A DNA stretch of 64,000 bases, from NCBI GenBank assembly GCA_013397935.1, contig VZRN01005753.1, forward strand, positions 392,823-456,822, read 5' to 3'. Under the pieces are notes generated by a model that made no database searches, was not told the DNA's origin, and worked only from the letters and a program-made list of their open reading frames with translations. The first letter of the stretch is position 1. Each line of letters opens with the position of its first letter. The translations under genes and the position numbers were made by a program. The stretch is from Dasyornis broadbenti. Taxonomy: Eukaryota; Chordata; Aves; Passeriformes; Dasyornithidae. This document shows positions 22,606 through 35,843 of this stretch, piece after piece.

Positions 22606-24166
22606 CAAAAAAAAAAAAAAAAAAAGGGATGTGAACACAGGACAGATTTAATTTAAATGAGCATACAAAGGTCCTGTGGAAACCTCAGAGAAATGCAGGC
22701 AAGGATTCACAGCTGGCCACACAAATTGGTTAGATCCTGTGACTGTTGATTCTCTCGCATTAAGCTGAGAAGGGGCACAGAAGCCACAGGAGGATGGTTT
22801 TTTGCATTTCTCTGCGTGGTGTGGGTTGTCACTGAGATTTCAAACTCCCTCTAACTGGACAGGGTATGGAATACTCAGAGCTGCTTCTGTAAACTCATAC
22901 AAAATATTATTCCAGACATTCTGGGATATCTTATCGGAAAACTCTCTGAAATATGAAAGGACACTGAATACAAATAATCATGTAATTAGCAGTGATGATG
23001 TTTTTTCCTTACGATCGCGGCTTAGTGAATCAGTCTAAAATTCGGTGGAAAACTATTAAGTTCTACTTGGCTGTCTCTGATGGAAATATCAGCAGAGGAA
23101 TTGGAGGTATCTACTACTCTAATGGTGCCAAGACTTGAAGACTATGCATCTACAGAAAACGAAATAATGTTAATCAGCAAAGTTAGAGGACTGTATGGAC
23201 AAAACTATCATCTCTTTGGGAATCAAAAAAAAAAAAAAATTAAAAAAAAAGTTATTTGACTCTGATGTGCCTTTCTCCTAACTCTTCTTTTTCTTTGCTG
23301 CTTATAACCCTTCTAAATATTCTGAAAAAGAAAGTTTCCTTTAATCCCTAAGTATTTTAATATAGCTATTCTCTCGCTGAGAACAACTGTGATGCTTTTC
23401 TCCTGCCAAATCAGTAAGTTCCACCCACGCAGAGCTTAGAGGGTAATGAAATTAAAATTATGGGGAATTCTCTTCTATGTCTTGCATAATGGAAGAGTGA
23501 AAATGGGAGCAGAAAGATTGCATCACAATTATTCTGCCTTATGATTAACTCATTAAGGCAATTGTATATTTAAAAGCTAAAATAAAGAACTAAAGCAAAT
23601 TAAATAAAAGCAGTATTAGAGAAGAGTGTGAGAAAACAGGGGAATAAATAGCACATTCCTTGTCCTGCTTGAGTAATCAATGTGCTGCAAAACCAGTCCA
23701 GAGAGCATAAAAAACCCCAGCAAGCCTTTTGCCCTTCTCTCTCTCCTCCTCTCTGTCACACAGACTCTCACACACCAGTGAACAGTCAAGAAGTCCTTAA
23801 GGAAGAAAAAAAGTTACATCTAAATTTCATTTTGATGCCTTGTGTCTTTTTCTCCAGACAATATGGGAAATTATGTAAGATATTATATTAATTTCTTTTC
23901 TTTTCACCTTCCTCCTACCCTTCCCAAGCAAAATAGTGAAAATTAACTCTTCAGTGAAAGGAAAAATCATGGAAATCCATGCATAAATTCCTTCTGTCAC
24001 ATAGAAAATTAAATCTTTTTAGAGGGCTGTATTGTTTTTTGTTTTGTGTTTGGTTTTGTTTTATTTTTAATTGAGATATATATCTTTAGTTAGATTTGTA
24101 ACTTTTGTTCTATCTTTTTTTCATTAAATTGATACGTAGTGATCTGCCTTCTTTTTTTTTTTTTTT

Positions 24167-24194
24167 NNNNNNNNNNNNNNNNNNNNNNNNNNNN
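24167..24194. other. Assembly gap (28 N)
   Basis: N run directly after a poly-T tract. The homopolymer probably caused the break. Confidence 0.99.
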
Positions 24195-24785
24195 TTTTGT
24201 TTACCTTGTGGGGCTCCATGTTGACATGGTTTTGAATGTTGAAGGGTAGCAGATTTCTCCTGTGAATTTGATCCCTCAGCGTCCTTTGGCTTGTACCAAG
24301 CCTGTCACCTTCTGCCATGAGATTCACCTTCATTTAGGTGGATAAGAAATTATAAGGTTGTGTCTATTTTCTCTACTGTTCATTCTTAATCAATTGATTT
24401 TAAAAATCACTCAACATTACACATTGTCTTTTTAAAACTTCTGGTATAATAACATCTTTGTGTCTATGTCAGTAGGATCATTTGCAAAAAAAACCCCAAC
24501 ACCTACACAGAATTGTAAAGAAGATGTTACTTGGGTATTATCAATGAAATCAGGTGAATCATTCATTCCAGCAGTTTTATTTTTCACCAGATTTGAAGGC
24601 TGAACTGTAAGTTTTCAGTAAAGATTTCAGATTTTCTACTTGGAAGAAAAAGAAATTAGTTTTCTTGTTGAATATAATATTTCTGAGTTATTGAAAATGT
24701 TGATGCTTTGAAATTATTTTAAATATTATAAATATTTTTATCTTATAAATATTTCCTTATAGAAGCTTGGAACTCCTATTTCCAC

Positions 24786-24900
24786 AAAAAAAAAAACCAA
24801 AAAACAATGAACCAACAACACCAAAAGAACCCCAAGCCAAACCAAAACACACACCAAACTACCCACAAAATTAAAAAAAAAAAAAAACAAAAAAACCCAA
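24786..24900 (+). repeat. A/C-rich, nearly G-free low-complexity tract
   Basis: A runs alternate with ACC, AACC and CAAAC words, and the stretch has almost no G or T. It is the mirror image in style of the G/T-rich tracts near 7.1 and 8.3 kb, which suggests a common mechanism of origin. Confidence 0.75.
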
Positions 24901-26019
24901 GTAACAAATACAGAGAGAAAAATAAAAATAAATCTTCCTATGATAAATAACTTTAGCATTTCTTTTTGCTTAACTGCAGACACTCTACTGCACCAATATC
25001 TTCAGCTTGTCCTATTTGCACAGCACAAAACCCCTCCATGAAGAGACCTCCATGTGTAATGGAGAAAGGTCAGGTTTTGGTACAGTTTAGTTACTTCTGT
25101 CCCTAATTTTAACTTATTGATAAAATGCTGCATATTGTTTTTAATTCTAGAATGCAACAGAGCTGCTGTGTCTCTGCCTACTTTGCCACTATTAAATGCA
25201 TGATTTATTTATAGATCATATCTTTGAGTTGTTGGAAGCACGTTATCATTATAGGCCTGAAGCTGCAAATATGGAAAACATAAATTGTTTTCCTTTAGCT
25301 TCATGTTTAGCCAGCATCTTTCTGGGAGTGTAATAAGATAAGAGTTCACCACTTATTTAAATATAATTAAGGACTTGGAAACTCTGTTTTTATCATCACG
25401 CAGAATACCTGGGAAAGAAATAGATGTTACTTTGGAAGTTCCAAGATTCAGTGTTCAGTATAAGCCAAAAGAGATACCACTGTTTTCTCATAATATAATT
25501 AATTAATTCACAATTACATGGTCAATGTGTTAAATTTTGCTGTCTACAGTTGTGAAATGGGTTTACAAATGTTAATGTTAAGTTCAGTCCCTATTTAGGA
25601 CTTACACGGCAACTAAGAAGATTCTGTCTAGAAAGTCAGTTGGAGAGGGATTGCCATTCCCAAAATTACACAACAGATCAGTTACACATTTGCACGATTC
25701 TCAAAGGATGTCCAGATGAATCCTAATAAAGTGGTAGCAAGAAAACGTAATCCAAAATTTTAATGATCTATAAATCGACATGCTAAAATTCTAAAATTAA
25801 CTCATTTCAAAACTTTTTGTTTATTTTTTCGTAGCCATTCGTGTTTTCTTTCAAATGTTTGATATTTAAGTCATGGAATAATATTCTAAAAAAGAAAAAG
25901 AGGGAAAAAAAAAACCAAAAAAAAAAAACCCCAACCTTTATTTCCCTTCCATCTGAAAAACTTATTTTCAGTTTTGATGATTTTGCTGACCTTAGTGCAA
26001 AACATGAGAAGTAGAAAAA

Positions 26020-26058
26020 TCTTCACAGGTCCCTTCCAGCGTGAGATATTCTGTGATA
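26020..26058 (+). mobile_element. CR1 LINE 3'-terminal relic
   Basis: ATCTTCACAGGTCCCTTCCA followed by GCGTGAGATATTCTGTGAT matches the final 40 bp of CR1, including the start of the terminal repeat. Only this end was inserted or survives. Confidence 0.7.
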
Positions 26059-26689
26059 AGAAATGCCCCCAGTTCTCAGGCAATTCAAACAAACAGCTTT
26101 TCTGCAGAGGTATCCCCTGTGAGGCGTTTTATGCTGGCTGGATGAGACACTATTTTGGGAATTTCACCATCATTACTAATTTGTTTTAATGCCACTGTTG
26201 GAAAATAGATAATGAAGCTAATTAATAAATAAAGAACTATGTTACAAGCAGGGATGTTGTGTGTCTTTACATCCATAACAATGCCTCAAGCGGATGTAGG
26301 AACTTATTCAGGAACACCCTAGGTGGACTGGAGCTTTATTGCACTCTTGTGAGCACAACTGCATAATGAATCTTTCTTCAATTAACAAAACAGGACTCTT
26401 AAACTACAGTGTCCTGATTTATTTGGCACTGGAAAGTTTAATGTTCTTCAGAGATAATGCACTAATGGAGTTCTCTGTATCAAAGCATCATCAGCTATGC
26501 ATTCTTTATATTTATTTTTATACATAAGCCTGCATATGTCAGACACAAAAAGATGCATGGTTCCTGCTTTTCCATTCATTTGCTCCAGATAAACGTTTTT
26601 ACATCCTCATATTCATCATTTAATCGTATGCAAGACCAATGTTTGCTGGAAACAAGAGTAGCTGGGGAAGTAGGTCAAGATCAGACAAT

Positions 26690-26900
26690 AAGCAGCGAGC
26701 TTTGGATTGTGTTGACGTTTGTAGGCGGCCTGGTATGTGAGCCGGCGACAGTAATACAGTTGTAATTTCGCCGTGTGTGTCATTATGGGTTTAGACCACC
26801 TGCTTTTCCAACCCATTTCTGCATGTGAGGAGCTAATTAAACATAAGGCACAACTCTGTACAGGGGTAATTGTGTTAAGCATTTAGTGGCCAATGCCATT
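26690..26900. promoter_or_regulatory. Candidate conserved non-coding element
   Basis: This stretch is more balanced in composition than its surroundings and keeps several CpG sites (GTTGACG, GGCGGC, GCCGGCGACAG, TTTCGCC). It also carries homeodomain-type words such as CTAATTAA. No repeat family fits it. Retained CpGs in otherwise depleted DNA can mark unmethylated regulatory sequence, but there is no direct proof. Confidence 0.3.
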
Positions 26901-29009
26901 CACCCAAGAAAATAAAGGAATTTATAGTGACACTAAACACAGGATTAAAACATTATGAATGTCTGCTGGTTTTGGTTATATGAGCATCTACCAAGAATGT
27001 TGAAGGTGTCAGTGAGTTTTTCATGGTTTATTTTTATATTTTAACACCAAATTATTATTTTTATAGAATTAGACCATAAAATACCAGACTTTGGAGGGAT
27101 CTTTGAAAGTTGGTTCTGAATTCTTCACTCCCAAGACCCATTAAACCAGATGTTTGAATAGCTACTTAAACTTCCTGAGTGCTCTTGCCAGCTCTGTAAT
27201 TGGGAGATTGTGACTTTGGAGACAAATTAAAACATTGCTTTTCATCAGTGCTCTAGTAACTTCACTTTTCAGAAGGCAGGAGCCTTACTTGACTCAGTAT
27301 AGTAAGGTAAAATTACAACGAATAATTTCCTGTAATATGTCTATAAGGTAAAGACCACAGTGATTCCCATTAACTGATTTGAGAAAATTATATCTTTTAC
27401 ATAAAGCAAAAAAATAAAATTCAAACTAATTCTGGGTATCATCAACACTAAAGGGTAAAGATATGAAGGTTTTAGATATAAAAAATGACAATTTGTAGTC
27501 CTGGTCTAATTGTTATGCATACGGACACAGAGAGGTCAACATTTAGAGCACTGAAATGTCTGTCAGGAGTGAAAAAATATTGTCTAGGGATGTCATTGGA
27601 AGGGATATGATTGCAGAGGAAGAAACATGCAAAGATCTGAAGAATTTTTATGAAATAAAATTAGGGCATAGATGTATGATTTCCTGTATGCTTTGCAAAT
27701 TTCTAAAAATTTCAAGCACTCGCCATTATTCTGCTTTATCAAGTGCTCTTTTTCTTCTTTGTGCCTCTTTGTGGGCACAGAAGATGTTCACACCAGATGT
27801 GGTGCATTGATTCACTTTCAAATGTATTCAAAATGGCCAAATGTTAAGAATTTCAGAAAGTCTCATTCTTTAGATGTATCTATGCCTAAAACTAGAGTAT
27901 TGACTAGGGTTTATTGAAGGTAGGGTGGGGTAGAGGAATGTGTGACCAGTACCTCCAGCACTTCCTGGTTCCATGTAGGGACGGTGAATAGAATCTGAGA
28001 GGTTTATTATTAACAAATCGTAATGATGGTGGCTACTGCACGTTGAAAAGGAGAGAATCAAAAGGAAGAGCAGAGAAATAAATAAGGGAACATGGATTGT
28101 GGAGGAGAGGTTATGCCTTCTGTCACACCTTGAGCTGTGCCCTCCACTGCTAAACTCCAGCAACACATGCACAGAAATATAGTCCTCTCTCTTAGATAAA
28201 AGCGTGAGTGTGCTAGTTTTATTTTGTCATTTTGTTTTATTCCTAACCGAATAGTAAATAACAGTCAGACAGCAACTGTGGGCAGAGCAGAGTCCGTGTA
28301 GGTGATTCCAATAGATCACTGACCAGATTTGAATTTGTACAAAACGTCTTGGACCTGAAAATATTTCAGCTGACCAGGTAAGAAAAGAGTAAGAAACTTT
28401 TCAACCTGATTTATGATGGTCATGTACATTATCTGCATTATGGTCTTGCACATGTAACTTATTTTCCTTCAAGACCCTTAAAAAGCCGTAAGCTTTTTTT
28501 TCTTTCCCTTGAATTAGGGGGTTTTGTACTCTTTCAAGTGAACTACTCTGAAAATACTGGCTTTTGGAGCTGTGCCTAATCCATATTGCTTCTTCTGCTG
28601 TTTGGCTACCTTCTGGACAATTGTTCTGTTTCAAATTTCAGCCCTTGTCATCCATCCACATTTAGCTTGTGTGCCTGCTCCCTCCCGTTCTGCACCAGTG
28701 CAGGTGTGATAATGCCACGGTGTGAGGTCTGAGATTGTACCAGGTCACTGCTAAAAGCTTTGCAACATTTTCGTTTCATGTTTAGCAGCCTGTGAACTTC
28801 CTCCTGCAGCTCAGCTGGAGAATTTGATTTTTCCATTGAGCTGACAGAAGCTATTGATGGTTTGTGTGCATGCTATTCCACTGTCTCTTTGAAGAAGAGC
28901 TTTAAGTTGAATAAAATAACTAGTGGTGTTTTGTGCACCATGAACAATTTTGGGGGGTTTCTATCTCACCTGAAAATAGTAGATAGATGAATGATTACAG
29001 TAGCAGATG

Positions 29010-29260
29010 TGAATTGTGACGTCAATGCTATTTCTGGCCCGCTTAACGGAATAATCTATCAGAGGGAGGGTGTAATGACAGGCGAGTGATTATGAGCAAA
29101 CAACCCTTGTGATGTCAATCCAACTTCTCTTGGTCTGTACCAGGTAAAGGTTACCGTGTCAATGAATGAGTCACTTCTGTCCTGCCATTAGCCTCATTCA
29201 GCAGTAAAAACTTCTTGAGAAGCTTCAACCAATGAAACTAGTCCTGGCTGTCATCTCAGA
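29010..29260. promoter_or_regulatory. Candidate enhancer with CRE and AP-1 sites
   Basis: A perfect palindromic CRE, TGACGTCA, lies at 29017-29024 and a consensus AP-1 site, TGAGTCA, at 29167-29173. Between them are CCCGCTTAACGGAATAATC and GTAATGACAGGCGAGTGATT, which have complex, non-repetitive composition. The site spacing fits an inducible enhancer. That reading is inference only. Confidence 0.35.
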
Positions 29261-30769
29261 TCTTACACTTCGTGCTTACAGGAGATATGTGTGGTTATTT
29301 TGTAGTTTAACGTTCCCCTTTAATGTTAAAATAATAATTTTTTTTTAAAGTTTTGAGTGAAGTTTTAGGGAGCCATGTGTGGATTTGGATTGTTTTCCTT
29401 AATTAGATGTTGTAGCAAACAGCTTTAACTTTTTACCTCTTACTATAGGGGCTTGTACTCCACACAATTACTTTTACATCGACATCTATTGGGATGCCTG
29501 GTGAAGGTTAAAGCTTTCCTGTCTTCAACTTCTAGTTTGTACCTCATGCATCTGAGTCAAAACAATTCAAGTGGCCGCCACTGAACATCATTGCGTTCAT
29601 GCAAGTACTACTTTGTTGTATTGATAACTAATTCAGGCCTGCACAGCATAAATTTGAAGCAGAGAAGTCCAGTATATGGAAGAAATGCTGGAAGGTTTTT
29701 GACGATCTCATGTCACATTACATTGGCAAATTTTCAGCATTAAGTTCGTCATGTGGATCTATGTGGCTGCCTATTATGGCTTTCTTTAATTCCTTTAGAT
29801 TCCCATAGACATTGACACATAAGTGGTGCCTGCCTGTACTGTGGATTTCTATAGCTGGAACTACGATAATCCTTTAAACTCTCAATTTTATTATTGCTTA
29901 TTAATATAGATATTTGTAGTACAGTATTCATTGCAGTTTAAAGACATTCAAGGTAAAGCAGATGAGATGCCCCAAAAGCTCCCATTTATCTCTTCTGTTT
30001 ACAAGGAAAATAAAAATAGGTAAACATACCTACATTACAAATATTTTAAGTAATACAAATTGAGCCTTGTTTTGCAGATCATTTCCAGTCATTTGTGGTG
30101 GCTAGCTCTGAAACTCGTTCAGAGGGACATATCCCTCTCCTTATTGACATTCTAGGTTAGATTTTCAGCTGCTGGTCACTCCACCTCAGTGTAAATGGCT
30201 GGTGGTTTGCATCAGCTCAAGTTTCGCTGTCACAGGATTTCCACCCGTCTAAGGGGTGTTCTGTCATTTGAAGAGCTGAAACGTGCTGGGGACTCTGACA
30301 CAGTGACCTCTTTGAGCATCACCTGCAGCAAACATGTGCCAGCCTGGCACGGTGACACGTGCCGTGCAGGCATCAGCAGCTACGATTGTCATATTCACAT
30401 GTATGCAAACACACAGAAAAACTGAATTCTGCTGTAACTGGCAGCACAAATGTAACAGTTTGACGTTGTTCTGCTCTGGTTAAATGGATCCACTTTTTGC
30501 TACATTTGAAATAAGGAAAAAAAATTAGTATCCTGCCAAAAGTAAGCCAGAAAGGAAGAATATTTTTGTCTTATCACTGGCACTGTTTAACCACTCTGAC
30601 TGTAGTAAACATTGCAACAACTTAAAACATTCATTTTGTCAGTTTATTAATATTTAATGTATGATTCAGAATATATTCAGACTTCAAACTGGTGGTCAGA
30701 ATCATCTCACACATCTTGAGGCACTCAGCTGAGCAGTGCAAGCTGTTTCCTTATGTTTTCTCTGTATCT

Positions 30770-30786
30770 GGGAGGGGAGGGGAGGG
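30770..30786 (+). repeat. G-quadruplex-forming run
   Basis: Four G runs of three or four residues are separated by single A residues (GGGAGGGGAGGGGAGGG). This fits the classical short-loop quadruplex motif. Apart from the GC-rich edge and the LINE copies, this G density is unusual in the window. Confidence 0.85.
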
Positions 30787-31527
30787 ACAAAGCAAAGTAA
30801 AAATGGACCAGTAGTAGCTGTCAAAGCACTTTGAATTCAAAGCTGCTTATTATTATTTTGTCTGGTGGCTATAAAAAATAAAGAAGTCCAGATTCATTCA
30901 TGAAACATTTTATCCTGATCTTTTCATTGCCCTTTTCTGGCCCAACCGTTTGATATTAAATGCTGAAGACACAAATTATTTTTAAGGTTCCCTGTGCAAC
31001 CCAAAGACTGTATGTGCGCTTGACTTTAGCTCGTGGTCACTCTTTTGCCTACACCAGCCAATATCTCCTTGAGTGTACTGTGCTTCTTATTTTGGATACA
31101 TGATTTTTCCTCCCTTGTAGGTACTAGTGAAGGGGGACACTTATGCTAGGTGACATCCAGAATTTCTGGAACACACAGATAGGGTGCAGAAAACATGTGC
31201 ACCCGCCCAGTAAATTCCAAATCAGGCTGCTACTGCTGACTTAAGCATGAGTTTTGTGATGCCATATAAAGCAAATAACTGTTGTGCTGTTATGTGTATC
31301 AATTTCTGCATCCAGGTGTGTCAGTTAACCTTAATTAAAATGGCATTATTCATCATACCAACCCAGACTGTTTTAGGCAACCTTGGTCAGGCTTCTGTCG
31401 GTTTTGAAACAAAACCCTTAAAGAAAGAGCGTAGAGGTGCTATAAACAACACAATCTCAGATACTGAAATAAGAGGAAGAGCAATAGCATTAAAACAGCT
31501 CTGCAATATTGGAGGGATGGCACTACT

Positions 31528-31593
31528 TGTATCTCTAACAAATGTCCTTTTGTAATGCTTTGTATCTCTAAAAAATGCACTTTTGTAATGTGT
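31528..31593 (+). repeat. 33-bp tandem duplication
   Basis: TGTATCTCTAACAAATGTCC...TTTTGTAATGCTT at 31528-31560 is repeated from 31561 with three or four substitutions. Two copies only. Confidence 0.85.
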
Positions 31594-34516
31594 CTCCTCC
31601 CAGATGGATGGTGTAGAAATCATATCACATTCACCAGACAGCTTCCTGCACAGATCCACCAGAACTGGAGAGCAACATCTTTAGAAGGAAATTCAGAGGT
31701 GTTCCCAGGCATAGAGCCTGGACTGGGCTGAAGCCACACCTGTAAGACACTTCAGCCTTGCAAAGACAGTAGTTGCATCCAAGTTTTGCTGCATCCACTG
31801 AGCTCTCTCTGGTCAGTGATAAGTCTCAAACACACCAGGAAATTCTTCTGGATAACACCAGTTGACATAAACCAAAACTCTGCTAAGAAATACTCTGTTT
31901 TTTTTAAAAATTATATAGATAAATACTCCCAGATATAGTTTAGTGTTCTAGTGCAGATCTCTCCAGTCAATTCTGTACTCATCTGGGAGCAGACAAGACT
32001 GCTTTCCCCATTTATGCCTGTACTTTCAGGACTGATTAGTATACTAACATTAAAATCTTATCAGAAGATCATAGCCTGTTCCCTTGGTGTCTGTGATTCA
32101 TAAAGGGAAATTGTAATAGCCCCTTCCCCGTTTCTCAGATTATGCAATCCTTGACCAGGGATTTGAGAGTCAGCCGACAGGAAATTCTTGGCCCTGATGT
32201 AGGCCCTTAGATCATATTAATTTGTGTTACATAAATAGAGTTATTTCCCGTTTCCTTAAAATCTTCAGAGTTACAAAGTCCTCTCCAACCCCAAAAAACA
32301 AGTCCATGATATTAAAATTTATTGATTTCAAAATATCCACTTCTAGAAGAATTTAAAACCCAGCTGATTAAACTAAATTTTGATTGTGTGTTCAAAATAA
32401 TTAATTCACTTCTTTACATTTCTTCTCATTTCTAAAGTTTAAACCTTAATATTTTTGAAAGTATTACTTTTAAACATATTTTGGGTTATCATTTGTTTTT
32501 TTCAGAAGAGAGTAAAAATGTTATTTAGAATAAGATCCAACACATCTTCCTCAGATCAGTGGATAGTAACAAACCTACATGGAATGCAAATATTTTTGCT
32601 GCACTGACTTATTTGCGAAGTCTTCACAGACCATAATGAATATTCATGCTAAAAGTTAAAAATTCTCTTTGTTTGATTGTTGGAAAAGGAAGGGCTTATT
32701 ACTATGAAAACAGGCATTTGTTTTATTTCAGTGCTTGTTTTCATTTTATCCTTCCTCAAATCCTTCAGTGCCACTCCTGCTAGGCAGCCATGTGAGTGGG
32801 CATTGGATTTCTATGGAGAAGGTGCCAACACCTCTCTGAAGACAGTGAGATGTTTCTGTTTAAACCTTCCTTCACCGGCTCGTTGCCAGTTACTACACGA
32901 GTTTGGAACAGCCACAGAACACAGAGAAGAGGTGACCTCAGCCTCTTCTTCACTGTTCCATTTCCAGGTCATCTGTAAGCCTCGTTACCTCTCAGTAGCA
33001 TGTTCCAAGTTCCCATACTTCTGATAATTTTGTGAAATGAAAATATTACATAGGGAATATAATAATACCTTCATGTTTACAAGGGTCCTAAAAAATGTCA
33101 GGAAATTGCAAGTTTCCGTGTGACTAGTCAGGGAGAAAAAAAAAAAAATTCATGGAAGACCTTTACATTACATGTGCCATTCAATTATGTTGTTCATTGA
33201 CTTTAAATGGATTACTGCCATGATGTGGTAAATAGAAACTGCATAAAGTATTTATATTTCATTTAAATGTCAGTTGCTTAATTTATTTTCTCATTATACA
33301 TTAAAGTAATGATCATCCTGTTTATTAGTGTTAAATATTTCATGGAGTTCAAAACACTGTATAACTTGGAATAAATGAGGGAGGTCACTACGTTACCCCT
33401 TGTGTAAGATGGTATCCGCAGCAGTGACACAGAGAAAGCAGGAGTAAAATCATCATGGGAAAGAGGCCAGGATGGTATAATCTGTTTGAGGAATCACTAT
33501 GATATGTCTTAGTTGTCCACTGGAAAAAAAAAAAAAAAAAGGAAGTGCTAAAATAAAACAGGAATTGCACCATAATGATTATGACCTATATTTATAGACC
33601 ATGCATCTGGAAATGTCCTTAAGCCATTGCCAAACGCATTTTCAACCTATATGCAGAATGACGAAAAAATACTGCAGTCACTAGCAAAATGCAGATAACG
33701 GTGTGATGAAATGTGGTTGCAGTTTAAACAGAAGAGACCAAAGTTATGCAGCAGTTTAGGAAGACACAGTGGTCTACAGTGTAATATGACAAAGAAATAT
33801 AGTCAGAAATTCAAAAATCCAAATTAAATTTAAACTGGGATTGATAAGAAACAATGAAAAAAGAAGCTAATATACCTAATCACAGGCACAAGTAACCAAC
33901 CCAAGTCAAAATTAGCTCAGACTTCCATGAAGTTCCTGCTTTCGGGCAGATAAAATTTGCACAAGGTATTTCAAATACATCACTGAATTGTGAAGACCCA
34001 CAATCTTTTCACTAGTTCTTTCAACTAATTCAAGATGGAAATTAAAAAAGAAAGAGAAAGACACAACCAAAAAAAACTCCACAAAAGTTGTGAAGCACTT
34101 GTTGAAATGTTGGTGGTCGCTGGCATTGCTGTAACAGAGTACATTTTGCATCCAACTGAGAGCTAAACAAGTCCTAATGACATGAATAGATATTTTTATA
34201 AAATGAATTAGGAAAAGACATTAAGATACATATGCTGATCTCCTGGAAGACCTTGCTTTTCCTGAGTGCTCTATACAAGCTACCCACTCATTGCAAGCAT
34301 TTAAGCTGAAAGGGCTCTCAGAGGTCATGGATTTTAATTTCTTATTGTTACATGAAATCCCAGTGTTTACCTTTTTTTATACACTCGTTCCAAGGCTGTT
34401 TTAAAGTAGACGTGTTTTCTGGGTGATTAGCTCCGGTTTTTTGCCTCCAGCATTTCAGTCACTCATACAGGGAAGCTACTATCATGGAGAAATAGGATTG
34501 AATAAAGCCCCAAATG

Positions 34517-34577
34517 TTTTATTTATGTGTTCCAAAAATATTTTGTGTTCCAATTATATTTTATTTATGTGTTCCAA
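34517..34577 (+). repeat. 42-bp-spaced duplication
   Basis: The 19-mer TTTTATTTATGTGTTCCAA occurs exactly at 34517-34535 and 34559-34577. A shorter copy of its end (TTTTGTGTTCCAA) lies between them at 34541-34553. This is a small local duplication. Confidence 0.85.
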
Positions 34578-35360
34578 TAACTGTGAAAATCGGGGGTGAC
34601 ACACAAATATGAAATTTTGGGTATCACTCCAAATTACATTGCCCTTAAGAGAGAGTACTTTCAGTTTCAGGAGGGAAAACTCAAATAAAGCTTTATGTCT
34701 GACATTGTCTCTTGATGTCTTGGAAAGCTGGATAATGAGGTGAGTTAAAGAGTAATAAATTCAGTGGGCATTACCAGAAAGAGAAAGGAAGTGCACCAGA
34801 TCCCTTCTCTCAAGTTATGGGATGAACTCTCCAAGATCACCCTGTTATCTCTGCCAGATCCCTTCCCAGAGCTGTTCACCTTTTTCAGTCTCTTACAGTG
34901 AGAAGTGAAAATGAGTGCATTTACGGTCTCCCTAACACTGTTCTACCTCACCCATTTCCTCCTCTTCTCCACTCCACTGTCAGGGAAGAACTCACAAGCT
35001 GCAATAGTCATCAAACTGGGATTCAACAAAATCCTCTCAAATTTGTCGTGCTACACCAAAACAGACCAGAAAAGGGATATTGGAAGAACTCTTTAGCTGA
35101 ACAGCAGAAAAAGATAAAAAATCTGAACGAATATTGGAAATGCAAAGGAAATTGGCTCCTAAGCTGATGAATTGTTTTGTTTCTTCAACATTGTATAGGT
35201 GGAGGACAGCAGTCAGCAACAGTAGAAAACCTTGGAATCACATCCCCAGGCATCCCTTTCACTCTGACTCAGACCTTGGAAACATCTTGTACACCCTCCC
35301 TTTTTTTCTCCTGTGAATGTTTGTAGGATGTGTGGTAAAAAATGATCGAAACAAAGTGGT

Positions 35361-35843
35361 CCCTCATGACAAGAAAGACATTCAGGCATTGGAGCATGTC
35401 CAGGGAAGGGAATGGAGCTGGAGAAAGGTCTGGAGCACCAGCAGCAGCTGAGGGAGCTCAGTCTGGAGAAAAGGAGGCTCAGGGGGAATCTTCTGGCTCT
35501 GCACAGCTCCTGACAGGAGGGGACAGCCAGGGTGGGAGTCGAGCTCTGCTCCCAGGGAACAGGGACAGGTTGAGAGGAAACAGCCTCAAGCTGTGCCAGG
35601 GGAAGTTAGATTGGATAACAGGGAAAAATTCTTCGCTGAAAAGGTAGTCAGGCATTGAAATAAGCTGCCTAGAGAACTGGTGAAATCACCACCCCTAAAG
35701 GTGTTCAAAAGGCGTGGAGATGTGGCATGTAGGTGCATGGTTTAGTGTTGCACCTCGCAATATTAGGTTAATGTTTGGACTCAGTGGTCTGGTAGATCTT
35801 TTTCAGCCTTAATGATTCTATGATTCTATGATTCTGTGATTCT
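35361..35843 (+). mobile_element. CR1 LINE, 5'-truncated, complete 3' end
   Basis: The copy starts in the C-terminal coding end of CR1 ORF2 (GACAAGAAAGACATTCAGGC, GGAGCATGTCCAGGGAAGGG, CTGAGGGAGCTCAGTCTGGA, GAAAAGGAGGCTCAG) and runs through GGAACAGGGACAGGTTGAGA, GTGTTCAAAAGGCGTGGAGA and GTTTGGACTCAGTGGTC. It ends in the octamer tail (ATTCTATG)n at 35812-35843. The orientation is sense. Frame breaks are present, so no functional product is expected. Confidence 0.93.

Larger units (their letters stand above)
20881..35360. other. Non-coding interval
   Basis: No exon, tRNA or other RNA gene is supported here. Contents are a CR1 relic (20975-21140), a MIR relic (22495-22605), an assembly gap (24167-24194), a G-poor A/C-rich tract (24786-24900), a CR1 tail (26020-26058), a G-quadruplex-forming run (30770-30786), and small tandem repeats near 31.5 and 34.5 kb. 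Two stretches near 26.7 and 29.0 kb look like candidate enhancers. An open plus-strand frame at 31247-31555 (102 codons) has no recognisable similarity and is probably fortuitous. Confidence 0.55.

Noticed and set aside
27062..27210. Possible CR1 terminus (ATAAAATACCAGACTTTGGAGGGATC)
   Set aside because: Similarity to the antisense CR1 end is limited to a few words and is not supported further on, so it was left out of the feature list.
34300..34345. CR1-like words (AAGCTGAAAGGGCTCTCAGAGGTCATG)
   Set aside because: Too short and diverged to separate from chance.
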